Assembly (NCBI GenBank): GCA_945890645.1
Contig: CAMDCV010000007.1
Location: 1-64,000, forward strand
Length of the DNA stretch: 64,000 nucleotides
Origin: Akkermansia muciniphila
GTDB taxonomy: Bacteria > Verrucomicrobiota > Verrucomicrobiia > Verrucomicrobiales > Akkermansiaceae
Direction of reading: 5' to 3'
Position numbers and translations under genes: made by a program. The notes under the pieces are model-generated. The model was not told where the DNA came from. It worked only from the letters and a program-made list of their open reading frames with translations, and searched no databases. Each line of letters starts with the position of its first letter. The stretch's first letter is position 1. Of this stretch, positions 52,772 through 62,615 are shown in pieces.

Positions 52772-53575
52772 ATGGCGGAAATTGGCAAATGGATCTCAGA
52801 ACACTGGAGTAATGCCATCGAGATTTTAATTCTCGCACTGGGGGTCTATCAGATTTTCCGTGCGTTTAAATCGACCCGCGGTGCCCGGATATTGGTGGGT
52901 CTCGCGTCGATCCTGATTTTCCTCACGCTGATCTCGCAGTTGTTTTCTTTCGAAGTCATTGGCTGGATCATCACACGCGCCGCCGCCGCACTTGCACTCG
53001 CCTTGATTGTGATTTTCCAACCGGAACTCCGCAATGCGCTCGCCAAGCTCGGAAGTAGTCGTCTGTTTCTTTTTTCCACCAATCGCAAACTTGCATTCCT
53101 CGAAACATTCGCCGATGCTGTTGTCACTCTATCAAAAAAACGCTTCGGCGCGCTTTTCGCCATCGAGCGGGGTATCAGCCTGCGTCAGTTTCTTGATACA
53201 GGCGTGAAACTTGATGCGATCTTTTCTCCTGAACTTGCGCTGGCTGTTTTTTATCCGAAGGCGCCACTGCACGATGGCGCGATGATCATTGCACAAGATC
53301 GTGTGGCCGGTGCCGCCTGCGTTTTTCCCGTGAGTCAAAAAGAGCTCGGTGATCGCTCGATCGGTTTGCGCCATCGCGCAGCCATCGGTGTTTCGGAAGA
53401 AACGGACTGCGTTGTCATTGTCGTCTCTGAAGAAACAGGTAGCATTTCAATCTGTGTCGATGGGGAAATGACGCGCGCCACGAGTGCCGAAGATTTCCGC
53501 CAACGCCTTGAAGCTTTATTCCTATCCACCCCTGCCGCTGATGAAAAACTCTCTGATCAAGAACTGGCCCGCTAA
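52772..53575 (+). CDS. cdaA: Membrane diadenylate cyclase CdaA
   Basis: I start at ATG 52772 (267 aa). Three membrane spans occupy about residues 12-85 ('NAIEILILALGVYQIFRAF', 'GLASILIFLTLISQLFSF', 'AAALALALIVIFQPELRNAL'). The DisA_N domain follows with both catalytic motifs: D-G-A in 'APLHDGAMIIA' and R-H-R in 'GLRHRAAIGVSEETDC'. It makes cyclic di-AMP from ATP at the membrane. The next gene, overlapping by 35 bp, is in the place of the regulator CdaR. Confidence 0.95.
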   Translation: MAEIGKWISEHWSNAIEILILALGVYQIFRAFKSTRGARILVGLASILIFLTLISQLFSFEVIGWIITRAAAALALALIVIFQPELRNALAKLGSSRLFLFSTNRKLAFLETFADAVVTLSKKRFGALFAIERGISLRQFLDTGVKLDAIFSPELALAVFYPKAPLHDGAMIIAQDRVAGAACVFPVSQKELGDRSIGLRHRAAIGVSEETDCVVIVVSEETGSISICVDGEMTRATSAEDFRQRLEALFLSTPAADEKLSDQELAR

Positions 53576-53846
53576 AATCGCGTCACTGCTTGCCGCCTAT
53601 GCGATCTGGCATGTGATCTATCGCCATATCAATGAGGGGATCGATTTTAAATTTATCAGCGAGCAAGCACTCAATCAACGGAAACAACAACAAATCCTGC
53701 AGGAGGAACTGCAACGAAAACAGTTAGAAGTTTCCATCCTTCAAGACCGAATCACGCAAAGCAAGATTGATGAAGCTCAAAAAGCTATTGTAGTCGAGGA
53801 GGCTGAGAAAAAGCCGGCGCAACCCGAAGAGACGCCTCCGCCGTAA
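53541..53846 (+). CDS. Minimal CdaR/YbbR-like membrane protein
   Basis: I start at ATG 53541 (101 aa), 35 bp inside cdaA. The N-terminus 'NWPAKIASLLAAYAIWHVIY' matches the single-span start of YbbR/CdaR proteins, but no YbbR domains follow; instead there is a coiled coil ('ILQEELQRKQLEVSILQDRI', about 48-75) and an acidic, Pro-rich tail. By position and start it should partner CdaA. The missing YbbR domains are notable. Confidence 0.65.
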   Translation: MKNSLIKNWPAKIASLLAAYAIWHVIYRHINEGIDFKFISEQALNQRKQQQILQEELQRKQLEVSILQDRITQSKIDEAQKAIVVEEAEKKPAQPEETPPP

Positions 53847-53863
53847 TCATACATCGCACTCTC

Positions 53864-54493
53864 ATGAATTGCTTCATTGCCGGAACAGATACCGGCGTGG
53901 GAAAAACCCACGTCACAAAAATTTTGTTAGAGTCCTTGCGTGCCGATGGCATCGATGCGGTGGGATACAAACCCATTGTCTGCGGAGATCGCGATGATGC
54001 ACGCATTCTCGCTGCAGCATCGGGTGGCCTACAACTTGACTTGGTAAATCCAGTTTGGCTGAAAACAGCCGCCGCTCCCTGGGTCGCTGCTCAACTCGAA
54101 AATGTCAGCATTGATCTAACAGCATTGATCGCGGGATATCAAATCCTTGCCGCGGAACACGAAATCGTATTGGTCGAAGGCATCGGCGGCTGGGAAGTTC
54201 CCATCACGGCCGACTACTCCACGGCCGATCTCGCTGTTGCACTCGGGCTGCCCGTTGCACTGGTGGTCGCCAACCGCCTCGGTGCCATTAACCACACGAT
54301 CCTTTCTTGCCAATCCATTCGCATGCGGAAACTCGACTTGCGCGGTATCATTCTCAACCATCTTGTTGATGAACTGGATACTGCCACGATCGCCAACAAA
54401 AATTGCATTCCTCAGCTTGCGAAACTCCCCTTATTAACCGAGGTCATTCATTCACAGGATTGGATCGACACAGATTGGCTGACCGATCGCTGA
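53864..54493 (+). CDS. bioD: Dethiobiotin synthetase
   Basis: Protein of 209 aa. The P-loop is 'FIAGTDTGVGKTHVTKILL', followed by 'VGYKPIVCGDRDDA', the substrate Glu/Gly loop 'LVEGIGGWEVPI', and 'PVALVVANRLGAINHTILS'. It closes the ureido ring of dethiobiotin using CO2 and ATP. Other bio genes are not in the window. The 'GIGGWEVPI' loop replaces the more common 'GAGGLxVP', but its shape is kept. Confidence 0.9.
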   Translation: MNCFIAGTDTGVGKTHVTKILLESLRADGIDAVGYKPIVCGDRDDARILAAASGGLQLDLVNPVWLKTAAAPWVAAQLENVSIDLTALIAGYQILAAEHEIVLVEGIGGWEVPITADYSTADLAVALGLPVALVVANRLGAINHTILSCQSIRMRKLDLRGIILNHLVDELDTATIANKNCIPQLAKLPLLTEVIHSQDWIDTDWLTDR

Positions 54494-54550
54494 CTAGCTC
54501 AGCAAAATCGCTTTTGACAATGGTCAACAATCTGGTTCATTGTCTGCGCG

Positions 54551-55747
<1,197 letters not shown>

Positions 55748-55829
55748 TTTGGGCGTGCGCATGATCTAACAGCATTCGAGGGAAATCACAGTAGATTGCC
55801 CTTCCCATGCGACGTTTTTTTCGCATAAT

Positions 55830-55851
55830 ACAAACCACAAATTTGGTTTGT
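55830..55851 (+). promoter_or_regulatory. Inverted repeat just before the Type ISP start codon
   Basis: ACAAACCA (55830-55837) and TGGTTTGT (55844-55851) form a perfect 8-bp stem with a 6-nt loop, followed by CCTTTTT and, 7 nt after the stem, the ATG at 55859. It could end trpB transcription, mask the ribosome site, or be an operator. Confidence 0.6.
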
Positions 55852-55858
55852 CCTTTTT

Positions 55859-58800
55859 ATGCTCTACAACGTGACTCCACTCCAGAAACTTCTCGCTCAC
55901 TACCGCAAGGAATCCCGCACCGAGCGGGAAAAAGGCACGTATTTCGAGGAACTCATCCGCACGTATTTCCGCCACGAGCCCCGCTTTGCCGATCTTTACT
56001 CGGATGTATGGTTGTTCGCCGATTGGGCGAAAGAGCACGGCTATTCCGCCAAAGATACCGGCATCGACCTCGTCGCGAAGACCCGCGGCACGGAGGAGTT
56101 CCACGCCATCCAGTGCAAGTGTTACGCCGAAGGCCACCGCGTGCGCAAGGCGGACATCGATAGCTTTTTCACTGCTTCCGGCCAAGCTCCCTTCACCCAG
56201 CGCATCATCGTCACGACCACCGACGACTGGTCGGAAAATGCCCTGCACGCCCTATTCGCGCAAACGCCCCCAGTGTATAAGATCGACCTCCACGATCTCG
56301 AAAACTCGCTGATCGATTGGGCCAAGTACCAGCCCACCACCGCACCCGTCCTCAAGAAGAAAAAAGAACTGCGCCCCCACCAGGCCAGCGCCGAGGGCAA
56401 GGTTGTCACCGGCCTTGAATCGGCCGATCGCGGCAAGCTGATCATGGCATGCGGCACGGGTAAAACCTTCACTAGCCTGAAGATCGCCGAAAAAATCGCC
56501 GGCCCCGGCAAGCGCGTGCTTTTCCTCGTCCCCAGCCTCAATCTGCTCTCGCAAAGCCTCACCGAATGGACGCAGGAAAGCGCCACCCCGCTGCACAGCT
56601 TTGCCGTTTGCTCCGATGCAGAAGTCGGCAAGAAGCGTAACAAAGACGAGGACATCGTCGAGACCTTCGCCCACGAACTGCGCTACCCCGCCACCACCGA
56701 TGCCAAACGCCTCGCGATGGAGATGAGCAAACGCCACGATGCCCTGCACATGAGCGTCGTCTTTTCCACCTACCACTCGCTCGAAGTCATCAGCCGCGCC
56801 CAGCACCTGCACGGCCTGCCGCCCTTCGATCTGGTCATCTGCGATGAAGCGCACCGCACTACTGGCGCCAGCTTCGAGGGCGACGAGGAAAGCAGCTTCG
56901 TCAGAGTCCACGACAATGAATTCCTCCGCGCCGCGAAGCGCCTCTACATGACCGCTACCCCGCGCATCTATGCCGATGTCGCCAAGGCCACTGCCGCGAG
57001 GGACAATACCATCCTCTACGACATGAACGATGAGGCGCAGTTCGGCAAGCAACTCCACGTCATCACGTTCTCAGAAGCCGTGCAGTTAAAATTACTCACC
57101 GATTACAAAGTGATCGTCCTCACCATCAGCGAGGAACACGTCAGCTCGCGCATCCAGGACCTGCTCAAGGATGAAAACAATCAACTCAAAGTGGACGATG
57201 CCGCCCGCATCATCGGCTGCTGGAAGGCACTCTCGAAGCAAGGACTCGCCGAAGATCTCAGTGGCGATGCCGAGCCGATGCGCCGCGCCGTAGCCTTCTG
57301 TCAAATCATCGAACGCTCCACCGGACGCAGCCACAAGGTCAGCTCGAAACAAATCGCCGCGATGTTCTCCGCCGTGGTCAAGGCCTATCAAGAACAGGAA
57401 AATTCCGATAACGATCTACTCTGCGAAGCCGCCCACGTCGATGGCTCCATGAACGCTACCGAAAAGGAGCAAAAACTCGATTGGCTTAAGGCCGAGCCGC
57501 CGCTCCATACCTGCCGCATCCTCAGCAATGTCCGCTGCCTCTCCGAGGGCGTGGACGTCCCCGCACTCGATGCCGTCCTCTTCCTTACCCCGCGCAATTC
57601 ACAGGTGGACGTGGTTCAGTCCGTCGGTCGCGTCATGCGCAATGCCCCCGGAAAAAAGCGCGGCTACGTCATCCTTCCGGTCGTCATCCCCGTCGGCATG
57701 GAGCCGCACGAAGCCCTCAATGACAACAAAATCTATAAAGTCGTCTGGCAAGTTCTCCAGGCACTCCGCTCCCACGATGACACCTTCGATGCGATGATCA
57801 ATAAGATCGATCTCACCGGCCACGATACCCGCAAGATGGAAGTCATCGCCATCACCGATAAGGCCCAGAAAAAATCCACCCCCACGAAAAATTCCACCAG
57901 CAATGTCAGCGGGAAAAACCAAAGCACCATCGGCAGCCCCGAGACCCCGTATCGTGCCGAAGTCCAGACCGATCTCCAGTTTGAAGTCGGCGAGCTAGAG
58001 CGCGCCCTTTACGCCAAGGTCGTCAAGAAATGCGGCAATCCCAATCACTGGGAAGAATGGGCCAATGACATCGCCAAGATCGCGAACACCCACATTTCCC
58101 GCATCACCCAGATCGTCGGCAATTCAGAAAACACCAAGGAATGCCACGCCTTCTCCTCCTTCGCGAATGAACTGCGTGATGACCTAAATGACTCCATCAC
58201 CGATGCAGAAGTCATCGAGATGCTTGCCCAGCACCTCATCACCAAGCCCGTGTTCGATGCCCTATTCGAGGACTACAGCTTCGCCAGCCACAATCCCGTC
58301 TCCCAGGCCATGCAGCAAGTCCTGGAAGTCCTCCAAGAGCACCACCTCGAAAAAGAAGCGGACACCTTGGAAAAATTCTACACCAGCGTGAAAATGCGCG
58401 CTGCCAAGATCGATGATGTCACCGCCAAACAAAAAATCGTCGTCGAGCTTTACGACAAATTCTTCCGCAATGCCTTCCCGAAAATGACCGAGCGCCTCGG
58501 CATCGTTTATACCCCTGTGGAAATCGTCGATTTCCTCATCCACAGCGTCAATGACCTACTGCTTCAGGAATTCGGCATCAGTCTCGGCAGCAAAGGAGTC
58601 CACATCATCGATCCCTTCACTGGCACCGGCACCTTCATCACCCGCCTGCTCCAAAGCGGCCTCATCAAGCCCGAGGAACTCGAGCACAAATACAAACACG
58701 AAATCCACGCCAACGAAATTGTTCTGTTAGCCTACTACATCGCCGCCATCAACATCGAGGCGGTTTACCACAGCCTCGTGAAAAAGAACGCCGCAGGCGA

Positions 58801-60892
58801 CTACCCATCTTCAGCCCCAACGGGGCGCAAGACGATAGCCCAGGGCAACGCCCTGGGTCCTGAATCCCCAGAAAATCAGAGCCCTGTAGGGGCGACACAA
58901 TCCGGCATCCCTTACACGCCCTTCGAAGGGATTTGTTTAACCGACACCTTCCAAATGTATGAAAAAGGGGACCTCATCAGCGACCTGATGGAAGACAACT
59001 CCGCCCGCCGCAAACGCCAAAAAGCCCTCGACATCCGCGTCATCATCGGAAATCCGCCATACTCCGCTGGTCAACAATCCGCCAATGACAACAATCAAAA
59101 CGTCGCCTATCCCAATCTAGACGAACGTATTCGGGAAACTTATGTAGCTGGCACCTCGACTACTTCGATCAAAAACAATTACGACTCCTACATTCGCGCC
59201 ATCCGCTGGGCTAGTGATCGTATAGGCGATACAGGCATCATTGGCTTTGTATCGGGTAGTGGATGGATTGAGCGTTCCTTCGCCACTGGCTTGCGCAAAT
59301 GCCTCGTCGAGGAATTTTCCTCACTTTATGTCATCCACTTACGTGGCGACATTCGCAAGAACATGCTTTCCAAAGGAGCAGCCAAAGAAGGCGGAAATGT
59401 ATTTGATTCAGGCAGCATGACGGGGATCGCCGTCTATTTTTTAATCAAAAACCCCAACTCAAAGGATGTCGGCAAAATTTACTTTCATGACATCGGTGAT
59501 GACCTTACCGGAGCGGCTAAGAGAGAAAAGATGCGAGACTGGCAAAGTGCAGTGACGATTACGAAAAACCAACTTTGGAGAAATCTTATTCCCGATCTTC
59601 ATCACGATTGGATTGGTCAACGCGATACCAACTTTGAAACCTACCCGATTCTGGGCGACAAGAAAAACAAAGATGCCCTGGCAATATTCCAGAATTATTC
59701 ACTAGGCGCGAATACGAATCGTGATTCATGGATTTACAATGCATCAAAAACTCAAGTTACGCAAAACATGCAGCGCATGATTGAAACCTACAACACTGAA
59801 TTGGAAAAGAATATTGACCAAAAAGACGCAACGAATGACCCCGCCCTCATCAAGTGGTCGAGTAGTTTGGTGGCGAACTTCGAGAGGAAAAAACCTGCGA
59901 AATTTCATTCAAAGTATTTATTATTGGCCACTTATCGTTTGTTTACAAAATTTTGGTTATATTTTGATCCAATGTTCATTCATCGCGTAGGGCAGAACAA
60001 TAAAATTTTTCCTAATTCGAATTTAAAAAATATAGTAATATTAGTCAATGGAATCGGATCAAGAAATGGCGTCAGTGCTTATATAAGTAATGTTCTAGTT
60101 GATTTAAATGCATTGGAGGCAGGAGCCCAATGCTTCCCCCTCTATCTCTACGAAAAACAAGAAGAATCCGGTGACGACGAATTGTTTTCACAAGACACCA
60201 ATGAAGAGGGTGGCTACACCCGCCGCGATGCCATCAATGACGCGGGCTTGCAGCATTTCCAAAATGCCTATCCCGCATCAGACGAGGGCATACTCATCAC
60301 CAAAGAAGACCTCTTCTACTACATCTACGGCCTGCTGCATTCCCCCGACTACCGCAGCCGCTACGCCGACAACCTCAGCAAAGAACTCCCGCGCATCCCC
60401 GCCGTCAAAACCTACGCTGATTTCCGCGCCTTTGAGAAAGCGGGTCGTGAGCTCGCCCATTGGCACCTGAACTATGAAACCGTCGCCTGCCATCCCGGCG
60501 TCAGCGTCGAGACCAGCGCCACCGCGACCAGCCTGCCGCCCGAGAAACGCTACCGCGTCACCAAGATGAAATTTGCCAAAGCCAAAGACCACGGCACCGG
60601 CAAAAGCATCAACGACAAAACCACCGTCATCTACAACGAGCACATCACCCTAAGAAACATCCCCCTAGCAGCCTACGACTACGTAGTGAACGGCAAACCC
60701 GCCATCGAGTGGGTCATGGAGCGCCAAAGCGTCACCACCGACAAAGACAGCGGCATCACCAACGACGCCAACCTCTACGCCACCGAAACCATGAACGATC
60801 CCCAATACCCCCTAGAACTCCTCCAAAGAGTCATCACCGTAAGCCTGGAGACAAACAAACTCGTTGCGAACCTGCCGCCTCTCAACATATAA
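55859..60892 (+). CDS. Single-chain Type ISP restriction-modification enzyme
   Basis: Protein of 1677 aa, close to LlaGI-type enzymes (about 1,570-1,600 aa) plus an insertion. Order: Mrr-like nuclease (about 1-165; 'KDTGIDLVAKTRG ... AIQCKCY', the D and Q-x-K residues); SF2 helicase (about 180-650; 'MACGTGKTFT' Walker A, 'DLVICDEAHRT', 'MTATPRIY', 'DVVQSVGRVMRNAPGKKRG'); coupler; gamma-class adenine methyltransferase ('DPFTGTGTFITRL' near 918, 'VIIGNPPYSAG' near 1063); target-recognition part to the C-terminus. It methylates and, using ATP to translocate, cuts unmodified DNA. Residues about 984-1014 derive from a DNA repeat, and the region about 1340-1420 is unusually AT-rich. Confidence 0.93.
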   Translation: MLYNVTPLQKLLAHYRKESRTEREKGTYFEELIRTYFRHEPRFADLYSDVWLFADWAKEHGYSAKDTGIDLVAKTRGTEEFHAIQCKCYAEGHRVRKADIDSFFTASGQAPFTQRIIVTTTDDWSENALHALFAQTPPVYKIDLHDLENSLIDWAKYQPTTAPVLKKKKELRPHQASAEGKVVTGLESADRGKLIMACGTGKTFTSLKIAEKIAGPGKRVLFLVPSLNLLSQSLTEWTQESATPLHSFAVCSDAEVGKKRNKDEDIVETFAHELRYPATTDAKRLAMEMSKRHDALHMSVVFSTYHSLEVISRAQHLHGLPPFDLVICDEAHRTTGASFEGDEESSFVRVHDNEFLRAAKRLYMTATPRIYADVAKATAARDNTILYDMNDEAQFGKQLHVITFSEAVQLKLLTDYKVIVLTISEEHVSSRIQDLLKDENNQLKVDDAARIIGCWKALSKQGLAEDLSGDAEPMRRAVAFCQIIERSTGRSHKVSSKQIAAMFSAVVKAYQEQENSDNDLLCEAAHVDGSMNATEKEQKLDWLKAEPPLHTCRILSNVRCLSEGVDVPALDAVLFLTPRNSQVDVVQSVGRVMRNAPGKKRGYVILPVVIPVGMEPHEALNDNKIYKVVWQVLQALRSHDDTFDAMINKIDLTGHDTRKMEVIAITDKAQKKSTPTKNSTSNVSGKNQSTIGSPETPYRAEVQTDLQFEVGELERALYAKVVKKCGNPNHWEEWANDIAKIANTHISRITQIVGNSENTKECHAFSSFANELRDDLNDSITDAEVIEMLAQHLITKPVFDALFEDYSFASHNPVSQAMQQVLEVLQEHHLEKEADTLEKFYTSVKMRAAKIDDVTAKQKIVVELYDKFFRNAFPKMTERLGIVYTPVEIVDFLIHSVNDLLLQEFGISLGSKGVHIIDPFTGTGTFITRLLQSGLIKPEELEHKYKHEIHANEIVLLAYYIAAINIEAVYHSLVKKNAAGDYPSSAPTGRKTIAQGNALGPESPENQSPVGATQSGIPYTPFEGICLTDTFQMYEKGDLISDLMEDNSARRKRQKALDIRVIIGNPPYSAGQQSANDNNQNVAYPNLDERIRETYVAGTSTTSIKNNYDSYIRAIRWASDRIGDTGIIGFVSGSGWIERSFATGLRKCLVEEFSSLYVIHLRGDIRKNMLSKGAAKEGGNVFDSGSMTGIAVYFLIKNPNSKDVGKIYFHDIGDDLTGAAKREKMRDWQSAVTITKNQLWRNLIPDLHHDWIGQRDTNFETYPILGDKKNKDALAIFQNYSLGANTNRDSWIYNASKTQVTQNMQRMIETYNTELEKNIDQKDATNDPALIKWSSSLVANFERKKPAKFHSKYLLLATYRLFTKFWLYFDPMFIHRVGQNNKIFPNSNLKNIVILVNGIGSRNGVSAYISNVLVDLNALEAGAQCFPLYLYEKQEESGDDELFSQDTNEEGGYTRRDAINDAGLQHFQNAYPASDEGILITKEDLFYYIYGLLHSPDYRSRYADNLSKELPRIPAVKTYADFRAFEKAGRELAHWHLNYETVACHPGVSVETSATATSLPPEKRYRVTKMKFAKAKDHGTGKSINDKTTVIYNEHITLRNIPLAAYDYVVNGKPAIEWVMERQSVTTDKDSGITNDANLYATETMNDPQYPLELLQRVITVSLETNKLVANLPPLNI
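58809..58900 (+). repeat. Palindromic dispersed-type repeat absorbed in frame into the methyltransferase
   Basis: Three palindromic pieces lie in tandem: GCCCC-AAC-GGGGC (58814-58826, one flank looser), CCCAGGGC-AAC-GCCCTGGG (58839-58857, perfect 8-bp stem), and AGAGCCCTGTAGGGGCGACA (58878-58897). This type of sequence normally occurs between genes in PVC genomes (general recollection). Here it is read as protein, starting 'SSAPTGRKTIAQGNALG', between 'NAAGDYP' and 'YTPFEGICLTDTFQM'. Confidence 0.75.
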
Positions 60893-60907
60893 TCACCGCA
60901 CAACCTC

Positions 60908-61726
60908 ATGCCAGAGACAACTTCATGGAAACCAAAACGCATCAGGCGCGTGGCGAATGCCATCCCGTCCGGCACATCGGTTGTGGAGGTAGTTACTGAT
61001 GCGGGTGCTGGCTACGTGAAATTTCTTGGCAATCGCGAAGGTCCCCATGTTCTTGCGGCGGAATACGTCGGCACCCGGCTGGCCGCAGAGCTTGGTTTGC
61101 CCACGCTGGACTGGAGTTTACTAGAATACGATGGAATTCCAGAGATCACACTCAAGCCCTCCGGAAAAGCCTTGCCCGGAACTGCCTGGAGTACTCGCAA
61201 GGTGGAAGGCTCTATCTGGAGCGGCGAATGCAAAGATCTAGACGTCATTGAAAATCAAGAAGATCTGGCGAAGCTTGTGCTTTTGGATCAGTGGACTCTG
61301 AACTGTGACCGTTATCGTCCACTGCCGCCACCTCCTCGTATCAACTACGGCAATGTCTTTTTTTCCCGTGAATCCATCCAGTCGTCGAAGCTCCGTTTGC
61401 TAGCGATTGATCATTCGCATATTTTCACTTGCGGCAATCCCTTCCGCCCTGACATGGCGCGCATTGACAAAGTTCGTGAAAATACAGCCTTCGGAGTCTT
61501 TCCTCACTTCACGAGCAAAATGAAACGTCAGGATGCGCAAGCCGCTGTAGACGCCATGAACCGCGTACCTATGGACACCATTCGTGCAATCGTCACTGAC
61601 ATCCCCACTGATTGGGAGGTTTCTGATGACATTCGAAGGGCTATGATTGAATTTTTAAGTGATCGGCGTAATTGGTTGTCTGCCCATTTTACTACCTCGC
61701 TATTTCCGCAAAACGAACTATTTTAA
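60908..61726 (+). CDS. HipA-like kinase (HipA_2 type)
   Basis: Protein of 272 aa, shorter than HipA (about 440). The N-lobe has 'VEVVTDAGAGYVKFLGNREG' and 'EYVGTRLAAELGLPTLDWSL'. The catalytic part has 'LVLLDQWTLNCDRYRPL' (Asp of the catalytic loop), 'INYGNVFF' (metal Asn) and 'LLAIDHSHIFTCGNPF' (the DFG-equivalent Asp). It starts 15 nt after the Type ISP stop and is followed after 3 nt by a DUF3037-type gene, the usual neighbour of this kinase group. It may regulate or act as the effector of the unit; no HipB-like antitoxin is visible. Confidence 0.8.
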   Translation: MPETTSWKPKRIRRVANAIPSGTSVVEVVTDAGAGYVKFLGNREGPHVLAAEYVGTRLAAELGLPTLDWSLLEYDGIPEITLKPSGKALPGTAWSTRKVEGSIWSGECKDLDVIENQEDLAKLVLLDQWTLNCDRYRPLPPPPRINYGNVFFSRESIQSSKLRLLAIDHSHIFTCGNPFRPDMARIDKVRENTAFGVFPHFTSKMKRQDAQAAVDAMNRVPMDTIRAIVTDIPTDWEVSDDIRRAMIEFLSDRRNWLSAHFTTSLFPQNELF

Positions 61727-61729
61727 GAC

Positions 61730-62536
61730 ATGAAGGACGCTTACACAGGTTACTACGCGATCATTCAATACTGCCCCGACCATTCTCGCTTGGAGAGTGC
61801 CAACGTGGGTGTCGTGTTGGTCTGCCCTGAAATCAACTATCTCAATTGCCGGATCAACATGAAGAACGAGCGCATTCGCAAGTTCTTCGGTGATCAAGTG
61901 GGTGATCTGTATCAAATCAAAAGCATGAAACAGGGCTTGATGAATCGTCTTTTGAATGATCCAGCGCTCACAGATTTGGAGAATTTCAGGAAATTTCAGT
62001 CACTTCTCGCGAATGAATTACAAATTTCCGAGTTACGACCCGTGCGGGTGCAGAACCCTCAAGTAGAGCTTATCCAACTTTACGCAGAACTCGTGGATGC
62101 AGGAACCAAACAAGAGAAAATCGTGGCCCCAGCCTTGTTTGAGCGCCTTGATCAAATGATGCATTCTGAGCGCCTCAAAACCTTGGTGCAGCGCAATGTG
62201 AAAGTGCGCTTGCCTATTATCGATCAACCGATTGAAGTTCCTTACGGCTATCAGAATGGTCGTCTTAACCTCATTCAAAAACAGAATTACACTCACGAGA
62301 GCGATACCCCTATTTTCAGGGCAGCGAGCCAAATCGCAGTCCAAGGCCATTTGTTGGCGAAACATGAGGTCGTAGGTAAAGGACGATGCCAAATGGTTGT
62401 CGTGGGCTCTTTTGGCGCCCATAATTCGGTGGTAAAATCAAAAGTCCAACAATTGCTTCATGAGCACGATGTCTTGCTGTATCACGAGGATACACTCGAT
62501 GAACTGGAAAATATCATCCTTCGCACCGCTCATTAG
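61730..62536 (+). CDS. DUF3037-family protein
   Basis: Protein of 268 aa. The N-terminus 'GYYAIIQYCPDHSRLESANV' and 'GVVLVCPEINYLNCRI' is the DUF3037 signature (a strand with 'Y-x-P-x-x-x-R-x-E-x-x-N-V-G-V-V-L'). The rest is mixed alpha/beta with no catalytic motif that I recognise. It lies 3 nt after the HipA-like gene and is probably translated with it. The next gene is a distant relative. Confidence 0.8.
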   Translation: MKDAYTGYYAIIQYCPDHSRLESANVGVVLVCPEINYLNCRINMKNERIRKFFGDQVGDLYQIKSMKQGLMNRLLNDPALTDLENFRKFQSLLANELQISELRPVRVQNPQVELIQLYAELVDAGTKQEKIVAPALFERLDQMMHSERLKTLVQRNVKVRLPIIDQPIEVPYGYQNGRLNLIQKQNYTHESDTPIFRAASQIAVQGHLLAKHEVVGKGRCQMVVVGSFGAHNSVVKSKVQQLLHEHDVLLYHEDTLDELENIILRTAH

Positions 62537-62615
62537 TTGCGTTACTACTTCTCCACATTGGACGCCAGCAGCTTTATTACCCTATATTCCGCACCCTGAC
62601 CACTTGCCTCCACTC

